Of a stretch of 64,000 nucleotides of DNA, positions 35,171 through 47,432 are shown one piece after another. The DNA lies in contig VTPC01001015.1 in assembly GCA_011009095.1 (NCBI GenBank), positions 57,295 through 121,294 of the forward strand. The letters run 5' to 3'. The notes under the pieces are model-generated. The model was not told the DNA's origin and made no database searches. It saw only the letters and a list, made by a program, of their open reading frames with translations. Origin of the DNA: Ignelater luminosus (lineage: Eukaryota > Arthropoda > Insecta > Coleoptera > Elateridae). How positions within the stretch are numbered: position 1 is the stretch's first letter; every line of letters begins with the position of its first letter. The translations under genes were made by a program, and so were the position numbers.

Positions 35171-38100
35171 GCCCGCTTAAGTAGATTGTAATGAAGTTTT
35201 TGTGGAAATTTTAAACACAAGCGTTTTAAATTGTAGAAAAATCCATATGGAAAGGAAAAGCTGCTTTCCAAAACGGAAATAAGACGAAAAAGTGAATATT
35301 TGGAATTTTACAGTAAGATCCAGTTTAGTCAGAAATAAGAACCTTTAAGCACGTGTCAACTTCAAACACAAATCTGTTGCTCAAATCAGTTACATATAAA
35401 ATAGTTATTTGTAAGGTCACAAGCCATTTAGAATCATAATGAAGTTCGTCCGAACTGGATACTTGAGGACTAATGTTAGGACAATGAATGGCAGAAAGCC
35501 AGATTTAGAGATGTGAAGAATTAGATATTTAAAAGAGAAACAAAGGTTAGAACTCTTGTTACGTAACCGTATCAGTAAGCATTTAAGCAATAATCTTTCT
35601 ATGATTACAAATATACATTAAAATATCAGAATGATACTAGTCTATACCAACATATCTATGAGAAAAAACTATTTACGTGTTACTGTAGAAATAAATTCGT
35701 GTAAAATAAAGCTAGATAGGTAGTGTCATGATTTTTTTTCTTGTTTTTATAATGCTTGTTTCAATAAAATGAATTGGTAAAATGGGAAACAATTAACCTA
35801 AGGTTAAAAGGAAACTAGAAAAAAATTAATAAAGCAAACATTACGTAGCAAATATTTTAATGCTACCGAACTGTGAAGAATACTTTAAAGTTAGCTCGGA
35901 AGTATAATTATAATAGTCAGTCAAATTGGAGCCTTTTTCTGTATCACAAAGCCTCTTTTATAGTTCCAATTTAGTCATGTTACACTTTTAAGAAGAGTTC
36001 TAAGGAAAATATAAATAAACATAAAAGAAAGTATTATTTTTCACTAAAAAAGAAAATTACAAAATTAAACGTTTCAGGAAACAAATTAAAATAAAAAAAG
36101 TTGAGTGCACTAGACCATATGTCTGCCTGTTCCTAAACACTTCAAAATTAAGTAAAGCTGACCTACTGAAAATTAAGTCACATATTTATAGCTGCTGAAA
36201 ACTGAAAGTAAATGAAGCAGGGAAACGCGGGGAATTTTTTTCAACTTAAAATACTTTTGTGTTTATTTCACATTTTTGATTTATTTTTTCTTTACGGTTT
36301 TGACGTAAAACGAATTTATTTATCAATAAAAAAAATTAATTTCCTAGAAACTAATCTAAACAATTGTTATTGATCTATAAAAAGCGCTTTTTCTGGTTGG
36401 CAATAAAAAAAAGGACATTTACTTTAAGGAAAATTAAAAGCAGTTCAACGCCTTCTTTATGATTTTAGTTTTTTATAGGGAAGTAGAATTTAGGTAATAA
36501 TCGTACATTTTTTGAATTTAGAATATAAAAATAATAATAATAATAAATTAATTAAAAATATCAAATTTTTGTAAATTACTAATGAAAATAAATGCAAAAC
36601 AGTTTTTGAACAAATTACTTTTATTTTTAATTAGAATATTTTTATATTTATAGTTAGAGTGGGATTTTTAAAATGAAAATTCTAAAATTTCGAGTTTTGA
36701 GATTTAAAGCCCCCACAAACATTTACGAGTAGGTTTTAGTACTTCAAAGCAAACTAGATATTACGAAAAAATAAATTTTGCGTAAAATTATGATTTTAAG
36801 AAAAATTGCAAATAATAAAAGCTATTCTTTCATTAAATGAAAAATATACACTGACAGCCTCAAAGTATAAAGTTTAGAATTTTCTAGAGCAATAATTGCA
36901 AATATTTATAAAGCTTGTTGATTTATTGCATTATTGACATTCAATTTAATTCACATACGTCTAAAAGCAATTAAAAATGAAATATCGATGATGGATCGAT
37001 TACAAAAATAATTTCTATACAAATTTTCTATCCTATAAATGCAAGCAATTAAAAGAAAAATATTTCTTCCCTCGCTTTAATAGGAATTGTTATTATTTTA
37101 ATTGTTTTGTAACAATAAAGATTCTTAGCAAATTAAACATTATTTGAAATTGTGATGGTATTCACCAAATTCAATTAAAAGGTATTTAAAATTAGATCCA
37201 TTTCAAATTGTTTAATAATCTTTGAATCACCTAAACCATAATTACCTCAAAATTTATTAAACAATTTTGCTGTTATGGCATAGATAACGCTTAACCTTGA
37301 GAAATTACACGTAATCAGTGCAATTTCTAATTATTCACAACCTGACCTTCTTATTAACAAATGGTTTAGAATTCTATAAGCTTATAATTTCTTCTTATTT
37401 TTCTTTTTTATATTGCAGATTTTGCAACCAACAACTTACGTCACTTAAAATTTCTCGTTTGGCATTTTGACGTAAACATAAAAATCACTGAAAAGTAATG
37501 TTAAGTACAGCTTCGAGCAGTTTAAAGCATAAACAACTTGTAAACTAATAGACGGTTTGGTTTCATTTTTTTTATTATTATTATTCGTCTGGTTAGTATT
37601 CTTTAAAAAAAAAACAAAGGTAGAAGATGGGTAAAAACAAGCCCAACCTTAAAAACATACAACATAATAACGTAATAATCAAGAAATGTTTTTATGGAGA
37701 CTTAAAATGTTGTTTGTGTCAAAAGGGAGATTTTAAACTGCACCAAAAGTTTTTATTTCTGCTTGTTTTTTCGTTGTAAAAAAGTCATTTCGAATTAGGA
37801 TCCATGTGAAATGCAAGGGTTTAAATTTCTTGTATAAAATTTTTATTATAGTTATTTCGTGTCTGCTGAATGAATCGTGATGCACAAGATGCAATAGAGC
37901 CTTCAAGATGTGTCATCACGACGGTAGAGAAGAATATAAAAGTGCCGTTTTGGTGTTTTATGCTTGAATAATTCAAAGCAAGTTTTTGACTAAAACACGT
38001 GCAATTCACGGCAGATTGGAATTTCCAAAAACTCGAAAATACCTAAATCAAACTAAACTTCTTCAAAACACTAGCCTATAAAGTGGGGCTCCCCAAGGTA

Positions 38101-40755
38101 GAATTATTATACCAGAATAATTTTTCCCAGGCTTCTAGACTTGAAGATGTTAGAGGATAATCCCTTGCGCATTTCCTTGTAATAAATTTAACAATGACAC
38201 CCTTTCAGAAATAACATTACAACCGTTACAAGACTAAACCCTTGTCATCTTGTATACAACTTGACTATAGTGTTACTTGGAACATGTGACCATCCTGGGA
38301 GGCCGAAATCCATTCTGTTTGTATTCTTAATAAGCCTTAAAATTTCTAATGAATGGCATTGGTATGTAAAATAAAAAACGAGATGTTAATTACACACATT
38401 AATGTAATGAAAGGATGTAATAATACATAGTCTCTTATTAGTCGTACTTATGCATCATGCATGGATACCAATTAAAATTTTACATTTAAGCAAACTTAAG
38501 ATAAAAGACATCCTTTTAGAATTTTAAGATCCTCATTGTAAACACATTAAGGCAGTTTACTCTTTTACAAAACAAAATTTAGATTAAGATGTTTACTTTG
38601 TTTAAACTATGTTGTGTGTACAAACACATAAAGAGATGTCTAGTTGTAGATAGTGGGTTTCTTCAGTCCAAGCAACTAGGTGCAAGATGTATATAATGCT
38701 AATCAAAACGTTCTCTTCGTACCCCCACGCTTGAGTTTAATATATTAATTAACAAATTAATAAAAGCCCACGTAGTCGACATCCTGAATTAAACAAGGAT
38801 ATACTTATAATAATAAAATTCAAAATGTTTATCTTGGAGTAACCATACAGTAAATATAAAAAATAATGACGGCATTCAAAAGAATTGACTTTTTTTCTGA
38901 ACTCTCAATAAACATACGCACAGCTTAAAATCACTACTTATACTACAAGATATATTCATTTTATTAAACTTTATTTATCTACCTGCTTTTTACAAGAAGT
39001 GAAATGGTGTGAAAAATCCTGAATATCTCCTCCTTTATAGATGTGTATGTACGGGTCATAAATCGAAGTCTCGTTTACAACAAGCACTTGAAAAATGTTC
39101 TCCTTTTTATTAAACACACATGCGTACCGCAAAAATCATCATAAATTATGACATCCTGTTTACTACCAGTTTTATTAAGTAAGACTAATCAGGACTCCGT
39201 AATTAATAAAATAGCGCAAAAAGTCATGTAGTAGACACTTCGAGGAACATATCCTACAAATTGAGTACGTGAACGGCTGCTGCAAACAACGTTCCAGTTC
39301 AAATAAGTCGTCGTATCATAATAACATAGACAAAACTGAATTCTCTCTTAAACGTCACAGAACACACACATACGCGTACACACAACAACCGACGGTTTAC
39401 TACTGATTTAAATTTTACCGCTCAACAGGTAGGCACGTAGCCTTCGTTTGAAAGCAAAGGTGATTAAGACTGACTCGCACGGTTTCGGAATGTTTCGGTA
39501 TCACTTAGGTTTAAAAGCCTGTGCCAAATGAATGGAAGGGGAAAAGATTTAAATTCATTAACCAATAAAAACAACTTTTGGTATCAACGAGTTTAATATT
39601 TTGAGTTAAATTTAATCTATGACAAACTTTTCTATTTTTTCTTGGACGAGCTTTAATATTTTTATCTAACTATAAAAAGAATATTTAGAGGATTTAAAAC
39701 AAAATGAATAGTAATTGCTATACAACTCAAGTTATAAAAGGAAATTAGCTTCTATGGGTATAATAAATCTAGAAATTACCAACTGCTATGTTAAGGATTT
39801 TTGGAGGAAAACTTAATTAAATATCTGTCTTCGGGTTTTTCCTGTCATTGTTATAAGTAATATTAATACTATTAACCTTGCGGCACGTAGTATGGAATTC
39901 CATTATTTTATAGTTATACCTAATAATTCGCAAGGAAGAGGCCACGTTGAAGATGTTGCTCAAAAGGCTCAATTGGTTTTACCTTATTGTTAAAAAGTGT
40001 TTTAATCATTATACCAACGCTGTTTCCGTAAAGTTTGTTTTGCTTAGAGAAATACATTTGCAAACCAATTAAAGAAAAGTAGATCCGTGCAACGATAGCA
40101 TTATAAAAATTGCGTCAAGTTTGAACTTTGATTGCTTATATAACACAATCTAAAGACGTCAAAATACTTTTGCATGTTATTATAGGTTAAAATACATTCT
40201 AGATTATGATGAGTTTACCATAGTTTACTATGAACTACATTAATCAAGTGAAATACTTGTAACTTTCATGTGTATGCATTTGCTGATCCCCATGCATGAA
40301 GAAGTTATCCCTAATAGTATATAATATAAAAAAGTTGGGAACGACTGCAATAAGTCAATGGCTATTTCTTTTATACAATCAGGCTATCAAAACTGTTCTG
40401 CGTTTCTTGCAATAAAGGCTAGATGTCTTAGCAACTTCGTTACATTGTTAGTGATACTACTTGTATTATATCCCATGAACTATTATCAGTTCAAATATAT
40501 CAAAATTCGTAATTCTGAAATAACTCTTAAAAAGTCAGTATGGTGACAACCATGCAAGTAAAGAAAGTCAGTTATTACAGAATTCCTAAGAAACTTCATA
40601 GCTTAAACTTGTCTTTAAGTTATTCCCAAACCTATTACTTTAGCTCTTGTGTTTCATGAGCTTTGGAAAATCTTCTTTTTGTCATCATCACGGAAAAGAT
40701 TCTGGTAACCTAATCCGGCAGTTTTACAAAATTACATTAATCTGTCCTCTACAGG
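35171..40755. other. Very AT-rich stretch, no genes seen
   Basis: Long A/T homopolymers and ATT/AAT triplet runs (about 36528-36547 and 37566-37585). No supported coding sequence, RNA gene or element. Confidence 0.55.
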
Positions 40756-41460
40756 TTAAGAAAGAAGTGAAGTACAAAGCCGCCCGCGTGCAGCTTTCAA
40801 ATTTTGCGCCCCCGAAAATTTAAAAATTTTCATCCCTTTTTCTGTTAAATTTTGCAAATCAATAGACACCATCACTGATTTCTGTTTATTTTTAAAAATT
40901 TTTTTAAATTTTTGTCTGATGTAGAACAAAGGACATAAGACCCAATAATATGTATGTAAATCTTTACTATCTTTTAACAGATCTTCTTCAGATACCATAA
41001 ATTAAAAACTTTATTTAAAAATTGTTAAAATTTGAAAGTATGTAGTTCGAATCTTTCATTTAAAAACATCAATGTTTGGTCAATTATTTTAAGACAAAAA
41101 TTAATTTTTAAATTTTGTTTAGGCTTAGGGTCTACAATGGGTTTATCAACATGTTGGTAGTCAAAAAATTTGGGTTTTACTGTTTTTCGTATACTCTGAA
41201 GCGCTAGAAACGATGATGCCTCTAGTATATCTATTGTTTTAGCTTTTTTTCGCTAATATTTCTTCAAAACTGTTAGTTCTTCGCTAATTTTGAAAATATT
41301 TTAAGTTATTTAAGAAATTCAGAGACGACTGAAAATTCATAATTGGACTTTACATCATTTTGGTTAATGTATTAATCTTGAGTAAAATGTCATACCAAAT
41401 TAATAATTGAAGATATGAATTTAAAATTTTGGATCCCCATTAGCAAGGAGTTGGCTTTAT

Positions 41461-41468
41461 GTGTTGCT
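41461..41468 (+). repeat. Left 8-bp target site duplication
   Basis: GTGTTGCT directly before the hAT terminus CAGGGCCGGCG. Identical to 43533-43540. Confidence 0.88.
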
Positions 41469-43532
41469 CAGGGCCGGCGTAACCGGTATAGATATATAAT
41501 ATTACATTGATTAAAAATATAAATAAAAATTTTAAAAAACTGTACACTAAAGATAAGCTATACGGTGTAATAATTTATGGAAGTTGACTACCAGCAGCCA
41601 ATAACCATTGAATTTATTTGTTAAGCGCACTTTTCTCTCCCTTTAAATAGGTATAACTGGTAAAATTGTGGGATTATTAAAAGCACCGTAAACTATCATC
41701 CTGTAATACTTTCTTTTATCCTAACATAAATGCAATGGCATATCTAGGGTGTGGCAAACAGGGCACGTGCCCTGGGCGCCAATGGGAAGGAGCGCCATTT
41801 GGTGCCACTTGATATGTAGCACCCGTCTTTAACTTAGGCATAAAAATTCGTAAAGCTAAGTACTTCGGTCTCATGTTCGATTCGACTCCTGATCAGGCAC
41901 ATGGTGAGTAAGTCTCAGAAATAATAAAATATGTGGAAATCGATTTTGAAAAAAGGAACAGTTCGTATCCTTCCTTGATTTTATTTAGACGAACCTGAAA
42001 GATTCTAAGAACGTAGTTGAGACCATCTTGAACCAGTTAGAGAAGGATAAAATAGACTTGCAGAATTGTCGGTCACAGTGTTATGATAACGCTGCTGTGA
42101 TGGCTGGCCACAAAAGTGGTGTTCAGAAAAGACTAAATGAGAAGAACTATTTGGCAGTGTTTTTTAACTGTGATAACCACTCACTCAACTTGGTTGGTGT
42201 ACACGCAGCCAAACAGGACGCAATAATGGTAACATTTTTTGGAACGATTCAAGCTCTCTACGTATTTTTCCTTCGTCAACTCAACGCTGGGAAAACTTAA
42301 AACGCTGTGCCTTCAGTTCTTAAGTCGGAGTCTATAACAAGATGGAGTGTAAGGGTAGAAGCTGTGAAGCCCACAAGTAAATACCTTGACGATATACTTT
42401 AAGTTCTCCAGGTCAGGATAGACGGTACATACAAGACTAGTGAACCAAGAAGTGAAGCTAGACAGTTGTACAACCGTATGTTAAGTCACCATCTTCTGAC
42501 TAGGTTTTTGGGATAGAGTACTCATTCCTATTGAACGGTTTCGAAAGAGACTGCAAGATCCGAGCATGGACTGTCAAGATTGGGATGTTGAAACCGAAAA
42601 AAGACCAAGACGAAAGAAAAGAATGACTCGCGAAACGTCGACCGAAGCCGGATTAACAACTAAACATGAAACTGAAAGAGTCGTGAAGGGAACAATTGAC
42701 CGTCTTCATACGGTTCACTCGTTTGCATGAAACTGACAAGAAGTTTGGGTTTCTACGTAACGTTGAAGGATTGTCTCACAGCAGTGACAGTGACGTCTTA
42801 AAACTGAAATGCGAAAATTTGGAAAATATTTACAACTGCGATGTTGATGGTCAAAAACTATACGAGGACATTTTGGACTTCAGAATATTGCTTACAAGCC
42901 GGACCAGCAATAAAATATCAAGACCTGAAGAAGTTCTGCAATTTATTGTTCAATATGGAGATGAGAGCGTATTTCCAAGTAAGGTTAACAATTTCTGTAT
43001 TCATTGCTAGCTGCGAGAGATCTTTCAGTAAATTAAAATTAATTTTAAATTATGTGAGAGCCTCAATGGGCCAAAATCGATTATGCGATCTTGCTATACT
43101 GAGTATTAAAAGGGAAGAAGCTGCGAAGACTGATTTCGACCTCGTTATCGATACATTTGCATCAATGAAGACAAGGAAGGTACATATTTAATAAGCTCCT
43201 TCTGGATGATTTATTTGAACTTTTCTTGACCTCGACACACGCAGACGACATGCAGTTAGAAAAGATCTGAGAAGTGTGTCCAAAATTCGAGGTTTACCAT
43301 TGGGATCTCGTAAAGGGTAAGAGATACGAAGTCGGTTAAATGAGATAAAAGTTGCCGAGTCGAAGAGCCAGTTTACTGGTGTTCTTGTTTTCTTTTAAGA
43401 ATACATAGTCTACTAGAGAGCAATTCTAGTTTACAGCCTAGCAGACAAAATGGTAAGATCTAGATCTATTAGAATCTAGGGTAACCGAATAAATTTTGCC
43501 CAGGGGCGGCCAAAACCCTAGCGCTGACCCTG
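41469..43532 (+). mobile_element. hAT element (2,064 bp) with 8-bp target duplication
   Basis: Starts CAGGGCCGGCG and ends CGCTGACCCTG: the first 11 bases pair as CAGGG-C-GCG with two mismatches. Flanked by a perfect 8-bp duplication GTGTTGCT, the length typical of hAT. It lies inside the minus-strand hAT at 40756-44140. A second hAT-like terminus at about 41730 (CAATGGCATATCTAGGG...GGGCGCCA) lies within it and also resembles the right end; that may be a subterminal repeat or a further nested remnant. Confidence 0.85.
41990..43191 (+). pseudogene. hAT (DUF4371 clade) transposase relic
   Basis: Reads NLKDSKNVVETILNQLEKDK, then DLQNCRSQCYDNAAVMAGHK (the YDN Asp is the second catalytic residue), NCDNHSLNLVGVHA and WENLKRC. 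After frame changes come SITRWSVRVEAVKP and a basic linker, and finally ASCERSFSKLKLILNYVRAS, the hAT dimerisation block, ending at TAA 43189-43191. The N-terminal zinc finger and first catalytic Asp are missing, so the gene is 5' deleted. Same clade as the relic at 20290-21786, but the two are too diverged to be sister copies of a recent burst. Confidence 0.85.
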
Positions 43533-43540
43533 GTGTTGCT
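43533..43540 (+). repeat. Right 8-bp target site duplication
   Basis: GTGTTGCT directly after the hAT terminus CTGACCCTG. Confidence 0.88.
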
Positions 43541-44140
43541 TCAGAGTTAAGAAAAGGATCTTACATTATTTCCACCAATGTATCACATGTTTTACCAAAA
43601 TACATTTTCAGTGGTGTAACAGCATCGATCCTACTTTGATCATCTAGAATGGAAAAAACTCCGAAAAACTGTTTTTCTCTATCATTACTGAAATTTACAG
43701 TCAGGGAAGATTTATAAATCCGCATGTACTTCCCTGATAAACTATTAAATAAAGAATAAACGCACGTGTTTAAGCGGTACATTTTGGTGTGCAATACAAA
43801 TTGCTCCATTTTATTAATTATCTGTTTATAATTTTGTTGAAAACAACTGTGATGTTTATGAATTTTACTGGTATCAACCATTAAAGTGCCAATTAAAAAA
43901 CTGCATTTCTAAGAGTGTACATAATTTGTAAAATCAAGTATTGACGTGTTCATTTCTAAATGTACTTTTTCTTGGCCAGCCCAGCAAGTTGTTAAAAATT
44001 ATTATTAAATCTTCCAGCGGTCTGCTTATGTATTTTTTATTTTATCGAATACGAAAGTATAAAATCTAATTAGTATCAAAAATCAAATCTTAATTTTCCG
44101 GGCCCTAGAAACGCCGCCCGCATGCCGTGCACGCTTTGCA

Positions 44141-45574
44141 CTCCCGCTGACGCGCTCTGTCTCCGATTTCTTAAAAACATGATAGCCAAGGTCGCCAATC
44201 AATCTAATTCAGTCAAACTAAGTTTATACAGTAGTATACTTCACGAAAGTAGAACCGTAGGTAGATTCTTTGGCAGAAAATAACAAAAGAAGTGTCTTGA
44301 ACTGAGAGTTACTGAAAGAATTAACACGAAACGTTGCTGAATAAATACTGTAAAGTCTTAAGAACTGTAAAATGATGCAAACCAAGCAACCCCAGACTTT
44401 TCATCGAGAACAGTGTAATAGAAAGGCAATGCACTTCACCTTGTGTCCAAATCAAGATTTTCTAAATTTAGTCCGGCGTAAATGGCATTGTATAGATAAT
44501 CTTGTAAGGAGATTATTATCAAAGTTAGGTTAGGAATTGTAACCAAATGCAAAGGGATTAGTAGCGATTTGGCCACGTAATAACAATCATTTTTGAAATA
44601 AGAGAACAAACAAGCCTCTTACTAATTAGTCCTATTCATTTACGCTTACTTTCCTTGCATACTCCTCAAACCTGCCCTTTAATATCATTTACTCAACAAG
44701 ATTCAATTCTAAAATTGTTAAACAAGAGGATTAAAGTAAATAACTGTATCATATAGATTGTAAAATCAGAACCCGCGTGTAGGTTCGATCTCCATGCGAA
44801 TTCTGATTTTTTTTTCATATGTATGATATGGTTTCTACTTTAATGCTCCTGATTATTTAATATTTGTTTACGTTTTTGAAATCTGCACAGAGTGTTAAAG
44901 CCATTTGTTATTCTAGACTACTTTTCTAGACACGAAGTAAGCTGGAAGTTGGAATATGGCAAACCGTTCAAATAGCAACACTGATATAAGAGAGGCTATA
45001 AACAAGCAATGAGTATTTTGTAAGGTTGCCCAACCTGAATTCTAAATTGAAAAATAACATCCGAAGTTTTGATCAATTTTCAGAAATTTTGTTGGGTGCG
45101 TGCCACAGTCGGCAGTCCAAGTAAGTGGATATCACATCGCATATTGCAGTGAAACAGATTCTGAAGAGTTTCTATGCAGTTTGTAGTTGTCTGTGTCGTC
45201 AGACGTGAGAAAAAACAGTAAAGAAAATACTTTCTATGGACATTATGTAACAAAGAAAATGCAAATAGGAAAGTTAGAATATCATGACTGGAAACCTGGT
45301 GCCTCTTATACGCTCTGATGGTAGTCTTTCTGAGTTCAACCTTAGGTTCAAGTAGTTTTTGTAAGATTCTGTATTAGGTTTCATAGAGATATCACGATAA
45401 TGATCAACTGTATATATGAATACTGACATCACAATAGAATAGAAAGGCAGCAGAAGTACAAAGTTCAATACAGATTTGCAAAATCGCTGCTCAGTATTTT
45501 ACATAATAGTGCAAGTAAAGTATAGCAATGTTTAGTAAAAGAAGGGTTTTGTGTACCTATGTTAGTGAACAAAT
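44141..45574. other. Stretch without genes, holding one SINE fragment
   Basis: No coding sequence recognised. It contains SINE copy 2 (44765-44817) and a two-unit TTAGG-like match at 44524-44535 that I treat as chance. Confidence 0.5.
44765..44817 (+). repeat. tRNA-derived SINE, copy 2 (3' part)
   Basis: B-box-like GTAGGTTCGATCTCC (44779-44793) followed by ATGCGAATTCTGATTTTTTT. The tail matches SINE copies 1 and 3 at the same position. The A-box part is too decayed to recognise. Confidence 0.55.
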
Positions 45575-45625
45575 CAGTGGTGTAGCGAAAGGCTCCGCAG
45601 AGCCTGCAGTGTAGGGGGCCTAACA
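45575..45625 (+). mobile_element. hAT-like terminus, orphan
   Basis: CAGTGGTGTAGCGAAAGG followed by GC-rich sequence and GGGGGCC is typical of a hAT end (CAGTGGCGTAGC-type). No partner terminus or transposase was found to the right before the LINE fragment at 45998, so the element is probably truncated. Confidence 0.4.
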
Positions 45626-45997
45626 AACTGGATGGTCCATTGATCCACAGTAATGATTAATTTAATTACTAAGAAATGTATAAAATATTTATAGGTGTTC
45701 CAAACAATTATATTGTAAAGAGCTCACTGAAACTTCTCTATCTTCATTAGCTTGTTTTACAATCTCACGAATGTTATTACCTCTTCTGTTATTATAATAC
45801 TGAGATCGCGCTGATTCGACATTGCTTGTAGAGTTTGATTGTGGAGATAATATTGGTGGCGGAAATTGGTTTTGCCAAAGTGTAACACTATACTTAGTGA
45901 TCATACCACGTAGTTATTGTGATAAGATAGCTCTGGAATTTATGATGTTGTTAATTAATCATCGGAAAATTGAGACTTATTAGATTTGACTTAGTAT

Positions 45998-46246
45998 TCA
46001 AAGCCTGTTACGTAAATGAAAAGCAGTACTGGTCTCACCGTGGAACCTTGAAGAACGCCTGAATGTACCTTGCAAAAGGAAGAAATTGTAGAAACAACTA
46101 GAACAGTAAGGCTTACTAAATGCAGATATCCAGTATAATATTGTAGGTTGTCGTGGATATCGTAATGTTCTAATTCGTATAAAGGTCACTTTATCAAATG
46201 CTTTGGAGAAGTCTAAAAAGAGAATATCTATGAACTTTTCAGCATA
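45998..46246 (-). pseudogene. Jockey/CR1-like LINE reverse transcriptase fragment
   Basis: On the minus strand, starting at the mariner edge, FIDILFLDFSKAFDKV is the RT motif with the first catalytic Asp. It is followed, after a frame change, by KVHSGVLQGSTVRPVLLFIY, equivalent to the SGVPQGSVLGPLLF block. The later FADD motif and everything upstream of FIDILFLD are absent. The mariner at 46247 lies immediately upstream, so that insertion may have split the LINE, but I could not find the missing N-terminal part beyond 47432. Confidence 0.8.
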
Positions 46247-46369
46247 CGAGGATGGATTAAAAAGTTTCCGGAATCGCCCAATTTATTTTGCATCATCAAG
46301 TACGCTGGTGTTCTAATTGTTCATAAAAAAAAATCAAATTGATCTGTCATTTAGTTTATAAAGAAAAAT

Positions 46370-47047
46370 AAAATTAGAGCTGTCATTGAATTTTTCTATT
46401 TGGAGGTCAAAACAGCCTCAGAAGTTAGGGGCAGATTCGATTCTTGGCGACTCTTCACCAGCGTTTTCCACCGTAAGTTTCTGGATATCTGAATTCAAAT
46501 CTGGACGTACCTACACAATTGATAAATCTCGTTCAGGGCGCCCAAAATCTGCAACTACTCAAAAAGCATTGACAGGATTCATGACATAGTGTTAGACAAT
46601 CGTCGAAAAAAAGTTCGTGAAATAGTTGAGGCTATGGTCATCTTGTATGAACGGGTTGTCAATATATTGCACCAAGAATTTGGATTAAAAAGACTTTCAG
46701 CAAGATGAATGCCGCGTTTGCTCACTCCAGAACAGAAACTCATTCGTGCTCAAATTTCAGCTGAGTGTTGTAGTTGTTGAGAAAAAATACAGTTGATTTC
46801 ATTAGGAGATTTGTGACTATGGATGAAACTTGGATTTACCATTATATATCCCAGAAACCAAGCAACAGTCAAAATAGTGGGTTGGCCAGGGAGAATCCGA
46901 TCCGAAGAAGGCAAAAACAGTTCAGTCGGCTGGAAAATTAATGGTTTCTGTTTTTTGGGATGCCAAGGGCATTTTACTTACTGACTATCTGGAGAAAGGA
47001 AAAACCATAACAGGCCAATATTACTTAACGCTTTTAGAACAACTAAA
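46370..47047 (+). pseudogene. mariner transposase, N-terminal two-thirds, decayed
   Basis: Fragments in order across frames: RAVIEFFYLEVKTASE, STVSFWISEFKSGRT then SRSGRPKSATT, IHDIVLDNRRKKVREIVEA, NILHQEFGLKRLSAR, MPRLLTPEQKLIRAQIS, FVTMDETWIYHY (first catalytic Asp at 46822-46824), KKAKTVQSAGKLMVSVFWDA and KGKTITGQYYLTLLEQLNA. The second and third Asp motifs are missing: coding sequence stops at the LTR junction. At least four frameshifts or stops. No start codon identified with confidence. Confidence 0.85.
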
Positions 47048-47367
47048 TGCAGCAGTTTATTACAATTTATTTCCAGTATCTATTTACACTAAATTATTTA
47101 TTTATTTATGTACAGAATAATTTATTTATCACTAATTACATTTATTTCGTTCGTAACTACACGCAGTTATTTACTGCAGAACTAACTAACTCTATTTATG
47201 CTACCGCTTATATACGTTTCCTCGTTCCTCTCGATGAGCCTAGAAGGTTCGCGCCTTTTCTCGCACATTCAACGGTCGGACTGTTTCAGATTTCTCCGGC
47301 ATATTTGACCAGTAACGCCGAGTTCGTTCGAGACTTCTCTAGAAGATTCGAGGGATGGCACGTTACA
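47048..47367 (-). mobile_element. Probable solo LTR (Ty3/gypsy-like)
   Basis: A 320-bp insert within the mariner. On the minus strand it starts TGTAACGTGCC and ends AATAAACTGCTGCA, giving TG...CA ends. It contains a TATA-like CGTATATAAG (about 47207-47216) and AATAAA signals toward its 3' end, the order of a U3-R-U5 unit. It has no internal coding region or second LTR. I did not find a clean target duplication, so boundaries are provisional. A 131-codon plus-strand frame across it (47047-47439) is fortuitous. Confidence 0.6.
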
Positions 47368-47432
47368 ATATCTTATGTTGAATTTCATTTGTTTTCACGT
47401 TCATTCCGGAAATTTTTCGATCCAGCCTCGTA

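Larger units (their letters stand above)
40756..43881 (-). pseudogene. hAT (DUF4371 clade) transposase relic, interrupted
   Basis: Minus strand. The upstream part (43881 to 43541) ends SRIDAVTPLKMYFGKTCDTL-VEIM-stop and then DPFLNSEAT. Directly after the target duplication of the inserted element the same frame resumes at 41460 with HKANSLLMGIQNFKFISSII. That continuity shows the insertion split one gene. Next, in another frame, come WYDILLKINTLTKMM and NNLKYF, and at 40998-40756 SEEDLLKDSKDLHTYY followed by a diverged tail. These match the order seen in DUF4371/zf-MYM-like hAT transposases. The catalytic N-terminal part and the ERSFSKLKL dimerisation block were not seen, so the gene is truncated and multiply frameshifted. 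Confidence 0.75.
40756..44140 (-). mobile_element. hAT element relic on the minus strand, split by a second hAT
   Basis: Outer, older element. Coding on the minus strand is split by the plus-strand hAT at 41469-43532. GC-rich motifs occur at both edges (GCCGCCCGC at about 40782 and again at 44114), which stand out from the AT-rich flanks; they match in direct and not inverted orientation, so the exact termini are uncertain. Confidence 0.75.
46247..47430 (+). mobile_element. mariner relic carrying a solo LTR
   Basis: The left end CGAGGATGGATTAAAAAG (46247) and right end (reverse complement CGAGGCTGGATCGAAAAA, ending 47430) are imperfect terminal inverted repeats that go on to share TTTCCGGAAT, flanked by TA (46245-46246 and 47431-47432). 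The second half of the transposase gene is gone, and a 320-bp LTR occupies 47048-47367. Without the LTR only about 860 bases remain. The terminal repeats and transposase text differ clearly from the mariner at 4277-5552, so it is a different lineage. Confidence 0.85.

Noticed and set aside
41850..41905. Possible additional tRNA-like SINE (TTCGATTCGACTCC motif)
   Set aside because: Only a B-box-like match; no A box and no shared tail with the three SINE copies.
44524..44535. Two TTAGG-like units
   Set aside because: Too short to distinguish from chance; no LINE or flanking structure.
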